Positions 1 through 8,951 of a stretch of DNA of 64,000 bases are shown in pieces. The stretch is from Bin55 sp963667455 (GTDB lineage: Bacteria > Pseudomonadota > Gammaproteobacteria > Pseudomonadales > Azotimanducaceae): assembly GCA_963667455.2 (NCBI GenBank), contig CAXXFR010000031.1, forward strand, positions 124,001-188,000. The letters are read 5' to 3'. A program made the translations under genes and the position numbers. How positions within the stretch are numbered: position 1 is the first letter of the stretch; every line of letters starts with the position of its first letter. A model generated the notes under the pieces. It saw nothing but the letters and a program-made list of their open reading frames with translations. It ran no database searches and was not told the origin of the DNA.

Positions 1-1474
1 CGTTGACGTAGTGGCCTCGATTGTTGAGGTTCCAAGAAGCGAACAGGTCGCCAAACGTGAGAACGTCGTCGTAGTCGGGACCCCAACCCGCCGCAACAAG
101 GTCGAAGTCTCCGGAGGTCATCTTGGCAAGCCGCTGCTTGAAGATCTGTTTGTCGATCTTGACGTCGATCCCAAGCTTCTCCTTGTACACGCTTTGGTAG
201 TACTCAGATTGCTTGTTCGAAACTGGGTTGTCGCCCGCTAGCAACATCAAAGGAGGCAATTCTTCCACCCCCAACTCCTCAAGTGCCAATGCAAGATGCT
301 CTCTGGCCTTCTCTTCGTTTGGAACGTACTTGGGACCGGGATATTCGTCACGGAAATTGCCGTTGACCCCCTTTAGCCAAACGGGAAACAGGGACTCTCC
401 GGGAAGATTGCCTGGCAGTTTCATGACCTTGTAGACCAGCTCTGCGGGATCGTGAACCAACTGCAGAGCTTTTCGAAGGTTGTAGTTGGAGGTGATTCGC
501 TCAGGTAGGTGGTTGATCTCCAAGAAAAACACCGATCCGTCCACGTGTTGTTTGATGCGCCATCGATTCTTAAGTGCTCGCTCCAGATTCTCTGAGTTCA
601 GACCGGCGTAGACGATCTTCTCCGTGGCGAAAAGATTCAACGTGGCGTTGGCATCCGAGATTATGTACGCGAAATCGAGCGCGTCCAGTTTCGTTTGCTC
701 TTCGTTCCAATAGGTCTCGTTCTTGTCCAAGCGGATGCTGGCGTCGTGCACCCAACGTGTTATTTCGAAAGGTCCGTTGTAGAGAAGATCTTCCGCATCC
801 GCACCATATCGACCGTCGGTCGAGTTGTAGAACTCTTCGTTGATGGGAAAGTACGTCGGGAACGCCAAGAGCTTGAGAAAGTACGGAGTCGGTCGTTCCA
901 ATTCCACTTCAAGCGTGAAGTCGTCCACCGCTTTCGCTCCCAGATCCGTCAAAGGCATTTCACCATTGTTGATACTTTGAGCGTTCTTAATGGGAAACAG
1001 AATGAACGCATACTGCGACGCAGTTTCGGGATTGACTGCCGTTCTCCAAGCGAACACAAAGTCATGCGCGGTTACTTGGGTGCCATTGCTCCAAAACGCA
1101 TCTTGCCTGATCTTGAACGTACCACCCATTTGACCGACATCCCAGGACTCCGCCATGCCTGCGATCAAATCGTTGTCGGGTCCATATCTCAGAAGACCCT
1201 CCATGACGTGCCCTAGCAACATTCCCGACACCATGTCGGTCGCGCGCGTTGAATCGAGCTGAGGTGGTTCGGAACTCAACGCCAACGTGATGGTGTTGGT
1301 CGCATAGTCGACTGCTCTTTCCGATTTCGTCCCCGCTTCCAGCTGCGCGGTCACCCAGCCCAAAGCCGCCAACAAGACGACAAAAAACAGAATGCCTATC
1401 AACCCGTACTTGGCAAGCTGCCAGTTGGAACCTGGACTCGCTGTCGCTGTTGTTTCCTTGTATGTATCAGCCAC
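1..1474 (-). CDS. Peptide ABC transporter substrate-binding protein (OppA type), C-terminus cut by window edge
   Basis: The minus strand is open from a GTG at 1474 to base 1, giving about 491 residues of an SBP_bac_5 (extracellular peptide-binding) protein; the C-terminus lies outside the window. Residues about 20-45 form a hydrophobic segment (GLIGILFFVVLLAALGWV), an uncleaved anchor or signal. After it come family landmarks: SSEPPQLDS near the mature start, VMEGLLRYGPD, AESWDVGQMGGTFKIR, FWSNGTQVTAHDFVFAWRT and YNGPFEITRW. The start is supported by a GAGAG stretch a few bases upstream and by the spacing of only 9 bases from the VWA gene before it, suggesting one transcript. Known role of the family: capturing oligopeptides for import in the periplasm. 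Which permease it serves cannot be seen here. Family is sure; substrate is not. Confidence 0.88.
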   Translation of the reverse strand, partial: MADTYKETTATASPGSNWQLAKYGLIGILFFVVLLAALGWVTAQLEAGTKSERAVDYATNTITLALSSEPPQLDSTRATDMVSGMLLGHVMEGLLRYGPDNDLIAGMAESWDVGQMGGTFKIRQDAFWSNGTQVTAHDFVFAWRTAVNPETASQYAFILFPIKNAQSINNGEMPLTDLGAKAVDDFTLEVELERPTPYFLKLLAFPTYFPINEEFYNSTDGRYGADAEDLLYNGPFEITRWVHDASIRLDKNETYWNEEQTKLDALDFAYIISDANATLNLFATEKIVYAGLNSENLERALKNRWRIKQHVDGSVFFLEINHLPERITSNYNLRKALQLVHDPAELVYKVMKLPGNLPGESLFPVWLKGVNGNFRDEYPGPKYVPNEEKAREHLALALEELGVEELPPLMLLAGDNPVSNKQSEYYQSVYKEKLGIDVKIDKQIFKQRLAKMTSGDFDLVAAGWGPDYDDVLTFGDLFASWNLNNRGHYVN

Positions 1475-1483
1475 GATGTCTCT

Positions 1484-2947
1484 CTACTGTGCTGTTCGAA
1501 GCAAATTGCTTACAACCCGTTCCAAGTGTACTAGCGAATTGCACTCTTCGGCCTGATGAACATAGGGCGTGTACTTCCGCATGATCGCGTCGCCAGTGTT
1601 CCACGTGGAACGTGACTCTGGATTGAGCCAAATCACGCGCTTCGACATGTCGTACATTTCCTTGAGAATGTTCTGGTTCGCCTCGCCGTAATTGTTGCGG
1701 GCATCTCCCAAAATTATGATGGTTGTTCGGTTGTCGATATCGGACCCGCACTTCTTGCGAAAGTCCAGCAATGCCTGACCGTAGTCCGTGGATCCTCCAC
1801 CGAAGTCCCGCAGCGTCTTGGCGATGGCGTCCTCCAGCTTGCTGCGTTCGAAGAGTTCGGTGACCTCTCCCAAGTCGGAGGAAAATGCAAACGAGCGCAC
1901 CTTTGGCATTACTTCTTCCAGACTGTACAAGAACATCAGCATGAATCGTGCATAGTTCGCGACCGAACCGCTCACATCGCAAATGGCGTAGACACAGGGT
2001 CGATCCACCTTCACCGATTTCCAGTGGAGGTCGAAGATGTGTCCGTCGTAGCTCATGTTGTGCCGCAAAGTTCTCGACACATTGAGGACACCACGTTTGA
2101 ACACTTTCTTGCGACGTGAGTGAAGGGCGACAAGCTTCTTCGCCATTCGATAGACGATTTCCTGAACGAGACGGAAATTTCGATGCTCGACATTCGACAG
2201 CTTGATCTTCCTCAGCAGCTCTTCCCGCAACTTGAGCCCCTGGGCATCTGCGTGAAGCAGAAACTGCTTCTCGACGTAGTCTCGCACTTGCTCTCGCAAC
2301 CAATCCTGCCGATGCTTCAACTCACGGCCGAGACGGCGGACGGGCAACTCTTTGCTGTTCTTGGCTGAGCTGATTTCCCGCTGCAGGTCGGCAAGACCCA
2401 TCTGTTCCATGATGCGACGGGTGTACAACCCCTTCTGCGTGAACACCTGAATTTTCTGCAGATCGACTTCCTTGGCAGCCTCCGTTACCTGCAGGTTCAA
2501 TTCGATGCGGTCATTGCGCATGAGCAACTTGCCGAGTTGGGAAGTTGGTTCGGCGAGCGCACCGGGTACCAATTCCTCCTCATCGGACTCTTCGTCTGAG
2601 CTCTCCGATCCTTCACCGCCGCTGCCAGATCCTCGACGAGCACCTCCGGTACCAACACCCTGGCCTTCGCCTGACCCCTCTTCCGATTCTTCCTCGTCTG
2701 AATCTGTGCTTCCAATCCGCAAGCCTGTGATGTCTTTGAACTGAAAAAACTCTTCGAACGTGTTGTCGAACGTCTCCTTCTCGTCCATAGTCTTGGGCAA
2801 GACGAGCGAAAGCGTGTTCTTGAGAAACTCTCGATCGTGGTAACCGGTCAACTCGACAGCACTCAATGCATCAAGTGTTTCCGCAGGCGATATGCGCACT
2901 TCTGCTGTGCGCAACGCGGCAATGAAGCTTGTTAGGGTGCGGTCCAC
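1484..2947 (-). CDS. CoxE-type VWA domain protein
   Basis: A 487-residue soluble protein with a C-terminal von Willebrand A domain of the CoxE group. The MIDAS metal site is complete: DVSGS at about 320, the Thr in GGGSTDYGQ at about 390 and the Asp in IILGDARNN at about 415. Residues about 80-120 are a low-complexity Glu/Ser/Gly-rich linker. No signal peptide is seen. It starts at GTG with GGAG about 10 bases upstream and follows the MoxR-type ATPase by 23 bases. Known of the family: MoxR ATPase plus VWA partners (CoxD/CoxE, MoxR/VWA) act as chaperones for maturing or inserting cofactors into metalloenzymes. The client here is unknown; neighbouring dioxygenase and hydratase genes are candidates only by position. 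Confidence 0.88.
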   Translation of the reverse strand: MDRTLTSFIAALRTAEVRISPAETLDALSAVELTGYHDREFLKNTLSLVLPKTMDEKETFDNTFEEFFQFKDITGLRIGSTDSDEEESEEGSGEGQGVGTGGARRGSGSGGEGSESSDEESDEEELVPGALAEPTSQLGKLLMRNDRIELNLQVTEAAKEVDLQKIQVFTQKGLYTRRIMEQMGLADLQREISSAKNSKELPVRRLGRELKHRQDWLREQVRDYVEKQFLLHADAQGLKLREELLRKIKLSNVEHRNFRLVQEIVYRMAKKLVALHSRRKKVFKRGVLNVSRTLRHNMSYDGHIFDLHWKSVKVDRPCVYAICDVSGSVANYARFMLMFLYSLEEVMPKVRSFAFSSDLGEVTELFERSKLEDAIAKTLRDFGGGSTDYGQALLDFRKKCGSDIDNRTTIIILGDARNNYGEANQNILKEMYDMSKRVIWLNPESRSTWNTGDAIMRKYTPYVHQAEECNSLVHLERVVSNLLRTAQ

Positions 2948-2970
2948 AACGTGCTCTCCGTGAGCCTAGC

Positions 2971-3927
2971 TCACGCATTGACCGCTTTGTGGGTGATCGA
3001 AGGTATATCGGTGTTGATGTTGTCGATGTCCTCTTGAAACTTGAGGATCACATTGAGAGTGTCCCGTACAAGATCGGGATCCAGCGACTCTGTGTGCAGC
3101 AGAAGCAATGTGCGTGCCCAGTCGATTGTCTCACTTATCGCAGGCACCTTCTTCAGGTCCATATCACGAAGTTCCTGAATGAAGGCAACCAATTGCTTTC
3201 GCAACTGCTCGGGAATTTCGGGAACCCGAGCATGAATGATCCGCTGTTCGAGCTCCATGTCCGGAAACGGAATGTACAAGTGCAGACAGCGCCGCTTCAA
3301 CGCATCCGAAATCTCGCGGGTGTTGTTGCTGGTGAGAAAAACCATTGGTGGTTCGGTGCGAGCTTTGACTGTACCGATTTCGGGAATGGAAACCTGAAAG
3401 TCGGAGAGGATCTCGAGCAAGAGCGACTCGAATTCGTGATCGGACTTGTCAACCTCGTCGATGAGCAACACGCAACCGTTCTCTTCCTGCAACGCCTTGA
3501 GCAACGGGCGAGGCTCCATGAATTCCTGAGAAAAGAAAATGTCGCCAAATTCGTGCAAACGATCCACAGACTCGGCAAATCCCTTTGCTCCTTGTAGAAC
3601 TTCGTCCAAGGTCTCCTTGAGAACCTGGGTGTAGAGGAGCTGCTTGCCATACTTCCACTCGTAGATGGCCTTGGCTTCGTCAAGTCCCTCGTAGCACTGA
3701 AGACGAATGAGAGGCAATCGAAACATATCGGCCGTGGTCTTCGCCAGTTCAGTTTTTCCAACACCCGGCGGACCCTCAATGAGAACCGGCTTGCGAAGAT
3801 GAAAAGCAAGGTACACGGCCGTTGCGATCTGGTTGCTGCAAATGTAGCGGTGCACTTCAAAGTGCTGCTTTAGTGAATCGACTGATTCCGCAAGCTGTCC
3901 GATATTGCTAGTTTCGTTTTCGTTCAT
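2971..3927 (-). CDS. MoxR/CoxD-type AAA+ ATPase
   Basis: A 318-residue AAA+ ATPase. Walker A is GPPGVGKTE at about residue 54, Walker B is LLIDEVDK at about 153, sensor 1 is FLTSNNTREISDALKRRC with the Arg finger region, and the C-terminal lid runs to the end. This pattern is the MoxR/CoxD branch. It lies upstream of the CoxE-type VWA gene with a 23-base gap, the usual gene order for such pairs. Established: these pairs hydrolyse ATP to remodel or activate partner enzymes. Inference: the pair belongs to the same minus-strand transcription unit as the dioxygenase and enoyl-CoA hydratase. The ATG start has a GGAG-like stretch upstream. Confidence 0.92.
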   Translation of the reverse strand: MNENETSNIGQLAESVDSLKQHFEVHRYICSNQIATAVYLAFHLRKPVLIEGPPGVGKTELAKTTADMFRLPLIRLQCYEGLDEAKAIYEWKYGKQLLYTQVLKETLDEVLQGAKGFAESVDRLHEFGDIFFSQEFMEPRPLLKALQEENGCVLLIDEVDKSDHEFESLLLEILSDFQVSIPEIGTVKARTEPPMVFLTSNNTREISDALKRRCLHLYIPFPDMELEQRIIHARVPEIPEQLRKQLVAFIQELRDMDLKKVPAISETIDWARTLLLLHTESLDPDLVRDTLNVILKFQEDIDNINTDIPSITHKAVNA

Positions 3928-3998
3928 CCGATTCGAATACTCCGAGATTCAGGCATCCGAACACAGATGCGATGGCAGGGCGGTATGAGTTGTGCGAG

Positions 3999-4800
3999 TT
4001 ACACGCCGCGGAACTTGGGGGTTCGCTTCTCGAGGAATGCTCCAACCCCTTCTTTATGGTCGTCCGTCTGAGCACACCGCAAGTGAGTGACTGCCTCCTT
4101 CTCGAGGCAGTGTCTTGAAGTCTACGAGCGACGATAGATTGACGTTTTCCTTCATCCACCGGAAACTCACGAGTGGTCCGTTTGCAATGCGAGACGCTAC
4201 CTGTTGGACCTCATCGCGAAAGTCTTCGGAAGGAACGATTCGATTGACGAGTCCAATTCTCAGGGCTTCCTGAGCATCAAAGATTTCGGGAAGAAAGAAC
4301 AGTTCCTTGGCTTTCGACTCACCCAACAATCGAGTCAATTGCCACGTAGTGCCGAAGTCTCCCCCCAACCCTACATTGGCGAATGCCGTTCCAAATTTCG
4401 CCTTGTCGGAAGCGATTCGAAGATCGCACGACGCGGCAATGCCGAGACCTGCGCCAACTGCGTGGCCATTCACGGCAGCGATCGTCACTTTGGGACTGGT
4501 ATGAAGCAAGTATGGAAAACGGTGACGTCTGCGCTGCAAATCGACGGACTCTTCAAAGGAGAGAGGTCTGCCGTCAGGTTTCCCTCCAGCCATGTTTCCG
4601 ATGTCGCCGCCCGCACAAAACGCTCGACCTGCCCCGGTCAAAACAATTGCTCCAATGTCAGGATCCTCGACTGCTTCCTCAATTCGCGCGATGGCTGGGA
4701 CGGTCATGTTGTCGGCGATAGGATTCAGCTTGGAAGGATTATTGAGCGTTATGGTCAGGACTCGGTCCGCAACGTCAAACAAGATTGCGTCTTCACTCAT
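3999..4800 (-). CDS. Enoyl-CoA hydratase/isomerase family protein, frameshifted near the C-terminus
   Basis: Crotonase-fold protein. The oxyanion-hole motifs are present: AFCAGGDIGNM at about 60 and GHAVGAGLGIAASCDLRIA at about 115. Read straight, the frame stops early at 4054 after an atypical tail. One extra base near 4110-4113 separates this frame from one that reads the expected family ending (DDHKEGVGAFLEKRTPKFRG) and stops at TAA 3999. The corrected length is 266 residues, normal for the family. An excellent AAGGAG lies just before the ATG. Role by family: hydration or isomerisation of an enoyl-CoA in fatty or branched-chain acid breakdown. It follows the PhyH gene by about 110 bases. 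Either a young pseudogene or an indel error; the intact flanking frames favour the error. Confidence 0.85.
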
Positions 4801-4909
4801 TGATTTCTCCTTCTAGGTGCGGTTCGACAGCCCGTCATTCGCCGAGAAGAATGATGCACAAAACTCGGCTGGCTCGACCCGGCGAACTCTCTGCGCTTCC
4901 GGGCGAGAG

Positions 4910-6103
4910 TTAGCCGGCGGCGAGAGACTGTGCTTCCTGCTTGACGCGTCGCCTTTCGCCGGCGAGCGAATGATTGAACCCTGCTCCAGCCGGCCACACA
5001 CCTGGATCTGCCTTCACATAACGACAGAGATGCTTTGCATGGTCGGAGAGCGTCTCGAATATGTCGTGCGGCATGGTTCCTGACTTTCGTCCACCGATCC
5101 AAGGAGCACCATACTCCACGTTGGGAAGCGACCGAATTTCACGACTCAGATTGGGAGTTGCACCGTGCCATGCTCGATTGTCTCGAATGACACCAGCACC
5201 TGCCTTTGCCCCGACCAGCGTGCACATTCGCATCCACTCTGGTTCTTCGCTTGGTGGAGGAGGACGACGAACGGCCTTGTGACTCCCGGGAATCTGACGA
5301 ATGGGTCCGTTCTCCCAAGTCAGGTCGCACATCGCAAAATTGATGGTGATTATCGGTGGAGTGTGATCAACGATCTCTCGTTGAGTGCGCAGGTCGATTT
5401 CCTCAGTTCCCTCACGAAATCTCATTTGGACTCCAAGCCTCTCCGCTTGCTGTCTACGCGACTCGGGAACGTTCTGGTGTTCCTGCAGATCCATGTGCAA
5501 ATGCTGGTACTCGACAGCTCCTGGCAGACACAGGTCTCCACCAGCTCCCATTACTGAATAGTCCTCGCTACCAAACAGAGCCATCAATAGAGGTGTCGTC
5601 TTGGGAAGATCAACCATCGATGCCCACGCTTGATCATGCAGCATTTGACGCGATGCAGATGTCGTCCCATAGCTGTATCGGTGCGGCAATCGATTGGTTT
5701 CGGTCAGGTATTTCCGTCCATCGTGGCCGTCGGGTTCGAGAATTTGTCTGAGAACTCGAGCTGAGCCCTCTCGAAAACGAGCTAGATCGTCGGGGTTAAG
5801 AAGATTGTTGACGACAACGAAGCCGTCTCGAAAAAAGATCGTCTTTGCTTTCTCGATCTCGTCCGGTTCACAAACGTCGAGACCCGTGTATCCGTTGTAC
5901 TTCTTCAGTTTCTCGCGCAACGCCCACACTTCGTCGTGGTCGTAATCGCGTTGCGACGGCGACCGGGGATCGGCAACTCCGAATCTCCGTTCCTGCCCTG
6001 AGATGACACACCCGGTGTCGTCCAAGGTCTCGTTGATCGGAGTGTTCGAGCACCATCCGACTTCGGTCTCACCGTAGACCTGCATGTTCTCGAGTTCGCT
6101 CAT
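4910..6103 (-). CDS. Phytanoyl-CoA dioxygenase (PhyH) family protein
   Basis: About 397 residues from ATG 6103; a GTG at 6163 in the same frame would add 20 residues and neither start has a convincing ribosome site. The Fe(II) triad is visible: HMD in the HxD motif (QHLHMDLQEHQNV) and the distal His in AWHGATPNLS, followed by an Arg (REIRSLPN) that would hold 2-oxoglutarate. PGSHKAV is the usual downstream signature. Known role: iron- and 2-oxoglutarate-dependent hydroxylation; members act on phytanoyl-CoA but many bacterial ones hydroxylate other small molecules. Placement before an enoyl-CoA hydratase suggests an acyl-CoA or branched-acid substrate, which is inference. Confidence 0.88.
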   Translation of the reverse strand: MSELENMQVYGETEVGWCSNTPINETLDDTGCVISGQERRFGVADPRSPSQRDYDHDEVWALREKLKKYNGYTGLDVCEPDEIEKAKTIFFRDGFVVVNNLLNPDDLARFREGSARVLRQILEPDGHDGRKYLTETNRLPHRYSYGTTSASRQMLHDQAWASMVDLPKTTPLLMALFGSEDYSVMGAGGDLCLPGAVEYQHLHMDLQEHQNVPESRRQQAERLGVQMRFREGTEEIDLRTQREIVDHTPPIITINFAMCDLTWENGPIRQIPGSHKAVRRPPPPSEEPEWMRMCTLVGAKAGAGVIRDNRAWHGATPNLSREIRSLPNVEYGAPWIGGRKSGTMPHDIFETLSDHAKHLCRYVKADPGVWPAGAGFNHSLAGERRRVKQEAQSLAAG

Positions 6104-6486
6104 AGTCGTGGGTTGAACCCCAAGAAAAAGGTTGGGATATTGGGCAGGAATGATACTTTTCACAGTCTGCTAAATCAATTTGCGATAGTTGCGAAACTGC
6201 GAGTTGTTTCTCAGTTTCCTCATGCTACGTTCGTTCCTCTCTCACGAGCTTCGATTTCTTCAATGGGTGAATCGGATCCCTCCATTGGACCGTATCGGCA
6301 AAGTCCACAATCAACAGTCGGTGTCAAAATCGAATCTGACGAATTCCAATCGTTGTCAGACCTGCGTTCGACTCCTGTTTGCACCGGATTGAAGGAAGCG
6401 CAATCAGATCTGTTCTGCATCATGATTGACAACATGCTTCTATTTGCTACAGTTGAGGCTCTTGCGGATGCAATTGAGGTGCGGAC
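6104..6486. other. Divergent intergenic region
   Basis: Lies between the minus-strand PhyH gene and the plus-strand putative lipoprotein gene, so it should hold two divergent promoters. A plus-strand open frame of 125 codons crosses it and its TGA overlaps the next ATG, but it has no ribosome site at a likely start, no recognisable domain and mixed composition. I see no clear operator or RNA structure. Confidence 0.4.
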
Positions 6487-7263
6487 ATGAATCCTTCGAC
6501 ACGACTTCATCAGGTGGCTTGCATTGCCTTCGCGTGCTTCGTGACTGTGGGTTGTGCACTCGGAGCTGCGGTTCAAGGAAACGCCGACATCCATGATCTT
6601 GTCGAAACGCCCAACAAATCGGAGCACGAGCGATTCTCACAAGACGATCTTGAGATTCTGAGAGAAAGTTTGCCCAGTTTGCATTCGCAACTGACATCGC
6701 CGGAATGGGAAGGGCTTAATGGTTCGGAAAACCAACGCATTGCAGCCAAGGCTGTATTGCAGGCATGGGGTTCGAGAGCTGAAGACATTGGCGATCTACT
6801 GGAAAGGATCGCGAAATTCGAGCTGGCCGCACCACCTGAGAGTCGCGACACCGTGGATATGGCTTGGGGTCATGCCGGACACTTCCTAGTCCAAGCGTTC
6901 GTCATATTGGAGCGGGAAAAGCGATCGCTAGCCAATACCAAAGATGCTTTTTCGGTCGTCAAGGCAGATTATCCAGACCAGATTGCCGAACTAGGTGAGT
7001 GTTTGGACTACGCGATCGAACAGCTCGAAGATCACGCGCCAAACCATTTCGATCTGTGGGTGCTCTTACTAGAAGATCTCGCGTCTAATCAACTCGCTGA
7101 TCCTGCTCCCATGACAGCTGATGCTGAGATTGACTTCGAAGCGAAGGTCCTCGGTCTCAGCAGTGACTGGTTCGTAGACCTAGGCAAGCACTTGACCCGT
7201 AATTCAGGAATCCTAGCTAGACTGTGCATCGGTGACATGGATTTCTCAACTGAGGAAGGCTAA
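6487..7263 (+). CDS. Uncharacterised exported protein, possible lipoprotein
   Basis: 258 residues, family not recognised. The N-terminus is a signal sequence: a short polar start, then a hydrophobic run (ACIAFACFVTVGC) ending in a Cys that could be a lipid-modified residue, although Thr at position -3 is not ideal for a lipobox. The rest is helical and acidic with alternating hydrophobics (for example AELGECLDYAIEQLEDHAPNHF) and carries no motif I can name. GGTGCGG lies just before the ATG. A perfect 9-bp hairpin follows the stop codon directly. It is probably a separate unit from the downstream genes. Confidence 0.6.
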   Translation: MNPSTRLHQVACIAFACFVTVGCALGAAVQGNADIHDLVETPNKSEHERFSQDDLEILRESLPSLHSQLTSPEWEGLNGSENQRIAAKAVLQAWGSRAEDIGDLLERIAKFELAAPPESRDTVDMAWGHAGHFLVQAFVILEREKRSLANTKDAFSVVKADYPDQIAELGECLDYAIEQLEDHAPNHFDLWVLLLEDLASNQLADPAPMTADAEIDFEAKVLGLSSDWFVDLGKHLTRNSGILARLCIGDMDFSTEEG

Positions 7264-7285
7264 GCCGATCTCTATGGAGATCGGC
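7264..7285 (+). terminator. Hairpin after the putative lipoprotein gene
   Basis: Perfect 9-bp inverted repeat GCCGATCTC / GAGATCGGC around a TATG loop, starting on the base after the stop codon. It is not followed by a T run, so it may stabilise the mRNA end or act with Rho rather than as a classical intrinsic terminator. Confidence 0.5.
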
Positions 7286-7386
7286 GTGTTCGGCCTACAA
7301 CCAAATCCGTTTACCAGAAGGCATCCCAATCCTTTGAGAATTGAACCGTGCTGGTCGAAGTGAGCGAACCGGAGAAGCAAAGAGAC

Positions 7387-7626
7387 ATGAAGCACAAATT
7401 GTTCACTGAGTGGGCGAAAACGATCCTACCCATCGACTTGTCTGCGCTCTTTCTGTTGAGCTTGCTGTTCTTTACCATCAACGTCGGCTTCTACAAAGTC
7501 TGGCCGGTGCTGGTAGCCCTTGTAATCTGGTGTAGTTGGTCTTTCTTGGTCTGGCGACACAAGACAATTGCTCAACAACGACAGACGGCAGAAAGCAATC
7601 AGGAACTCGCTTCTCACAACGACTAG
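7387..7626 (+). CDS. Small two-helix membrane protein
   Basis: 79 residues from ATG 7387, which has GGAGAAGCAAAGAGA just upstream; a GTG at 7348 in frame would add 13 residues and is less likely. Two hydrophobic segments (LSALFLLSLLFFTINVGF and WPVLVALVIWCSWSFLVW) are joined by a very short turn, with a positively charged start and a Gln/Glu-rich tail. It resembles generic 2TM proteins. No function can be given. Weak context: nothing in either neighbour points to a partner. Confidence 0.55.
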   Translation: MKHKLFTEWAKTILPIDLSALFLLSLLFFTINVGFYKVWPVLVALVIWCSWSFLVWRHKTIAQQRQTAESNQELASHND

Positions 7627-7918
7627 CCCTCCGTAGACTGGTTCATTCTGCAAGGCTCACGGTACAAATGGTCGTGCCGTTACATCGACCCGAACTCACC
7701 AAAGAGCGAGAGTGACTGAGAAAGAGATTCTGCCGACTCGCGCCGTCGCTAACGAAATGATCGAGAAGACCGCACGGCATCCTCGAGAAAGCGATGATCG
7801 CTTGGCAAGACTGTGCCGAATTCTGACCTAGTTTGCAGGAAATCGGCACTACCACCCAATCTCGATGTATTAAGATGAAAATCACAGGAATGGCCTACTA
7901 AACGGGAGGGTTTTACAG

Positions 7919-8924
7919 GTGGCGACTCCGAGCAGCGACGAGTGGTTGGCTTTGGTTCAAGAGGAAATCATCGACCCCGACCGCCCTATCGTCGATCCCC
8001 ACCACCACCTCTGGGAAACCACATCGATGTGGGGTCGGTACGTCTTGGAAGACCTGTGGAACGACACCGAATCCGGTCACAACGTTGAGAAAACAGTCTT
8101 TATCGACTGTAGATCCAACTATCGAACTGACGGCCCCGAGCATCTTCGACCCATCGGGGAAACCGAATTCGTCGCCGCAGTTTGCCGCGGAGAGCGCGAA
8201 GGCCGAGGGGAAGGCGACCATTGCAGCAATCGTTTCGCACGCGAACATGCACTTGGCCGAGGGTGTCGAGGAAGTCCTAGCAGCACATGAAGAAGCGGGG
8301 CAAGGACTATTTCGAGGGATTCGTCATGCAGGTCCCTTCGACGACTCCGGAACCCTTACCAATCGCGGAAGCGGCCGACCGTGCCCTTACGGGGATGCCG
8401 ACTTTCGCAGAGGTGTTCGCAGACTTGGCGAACTTGGATACACGTACGACACGTGGCACTTCTTTCACCAAAACCCAGAGTACTGCGAACTCGCCAAGGC
8501 GGCTCCCGGTACAACGATGATTCTGGATCACTTCGGCACTCCCTTGGGTGTCGGTGCCTACGCGAATCGTCGAGCAGAAATATTCGAGCAATGGAAAGAC
8601 GACATCGCTGCAATCGCAACATGCCCGAATGTGTACGCGAAACTTGGCGGCATGGCAATGCCCGATAACGGATTCGGCTGGGACAAGAACCCCAAGCCGC
8701 CGACTTCTGACGAGTTTGCCGAAGCCCAGAGACCCTATTACCTACACACCATCGAGTGCTTTGGACCTGATCGGTGCATGTTCGAGAGCAATTTTCCGGT
8801 AGACCGACTCTCAATCTCCTATCACGTATTGTGGAACGGTCTAAAGAAAATCGCGGCTGAATTCAACGAAGACGAACAGAATCGAATGTTCTACGGTACT
8901 GCAGCAGAAGTCTACAGCCTCTAG
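7919..8924 (+). CDS. Amidohydrolase family protein (Amidohydrolase_2), one frameshift
   Basis: TIM-barrel metal-dependent hydrolase of the Amidohydrolase_2 group. GTG 7919 has a strong GGGAGGG upstream. The first frame gives VDPHHHLWE (metal-binding HxH) and continues to GETEFVA; the second, ending at 8924, gives AAESAKAEGK, IVSHANMHLAEGV, IRHAGPF, TMILDHFGTPLG, and the late CMFESNFPVDRLSISY that supplies the final catalytic Asp region. They join if one T is removed from TTT at 8181-8183, giving 334 residues, a normal length. Family roles include lactonases and decarboxylases; the substrate is unknown. It precedes the peptide-importer genes by 27 bases and may share their transcript. Confidence 0.85.
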
Positions 8925-8951
8925 TCCCAAGTCTTGGTCGGTACGAATTCG

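Noticed and set aside
6113..6490. 125-codon plus-strand frame before the putative lipoprotein, with stop overlapping its ATG
   Set aside because: No ribosome site, no domain, uneven composition, and it runs over the start of the divergent PhyH gene.
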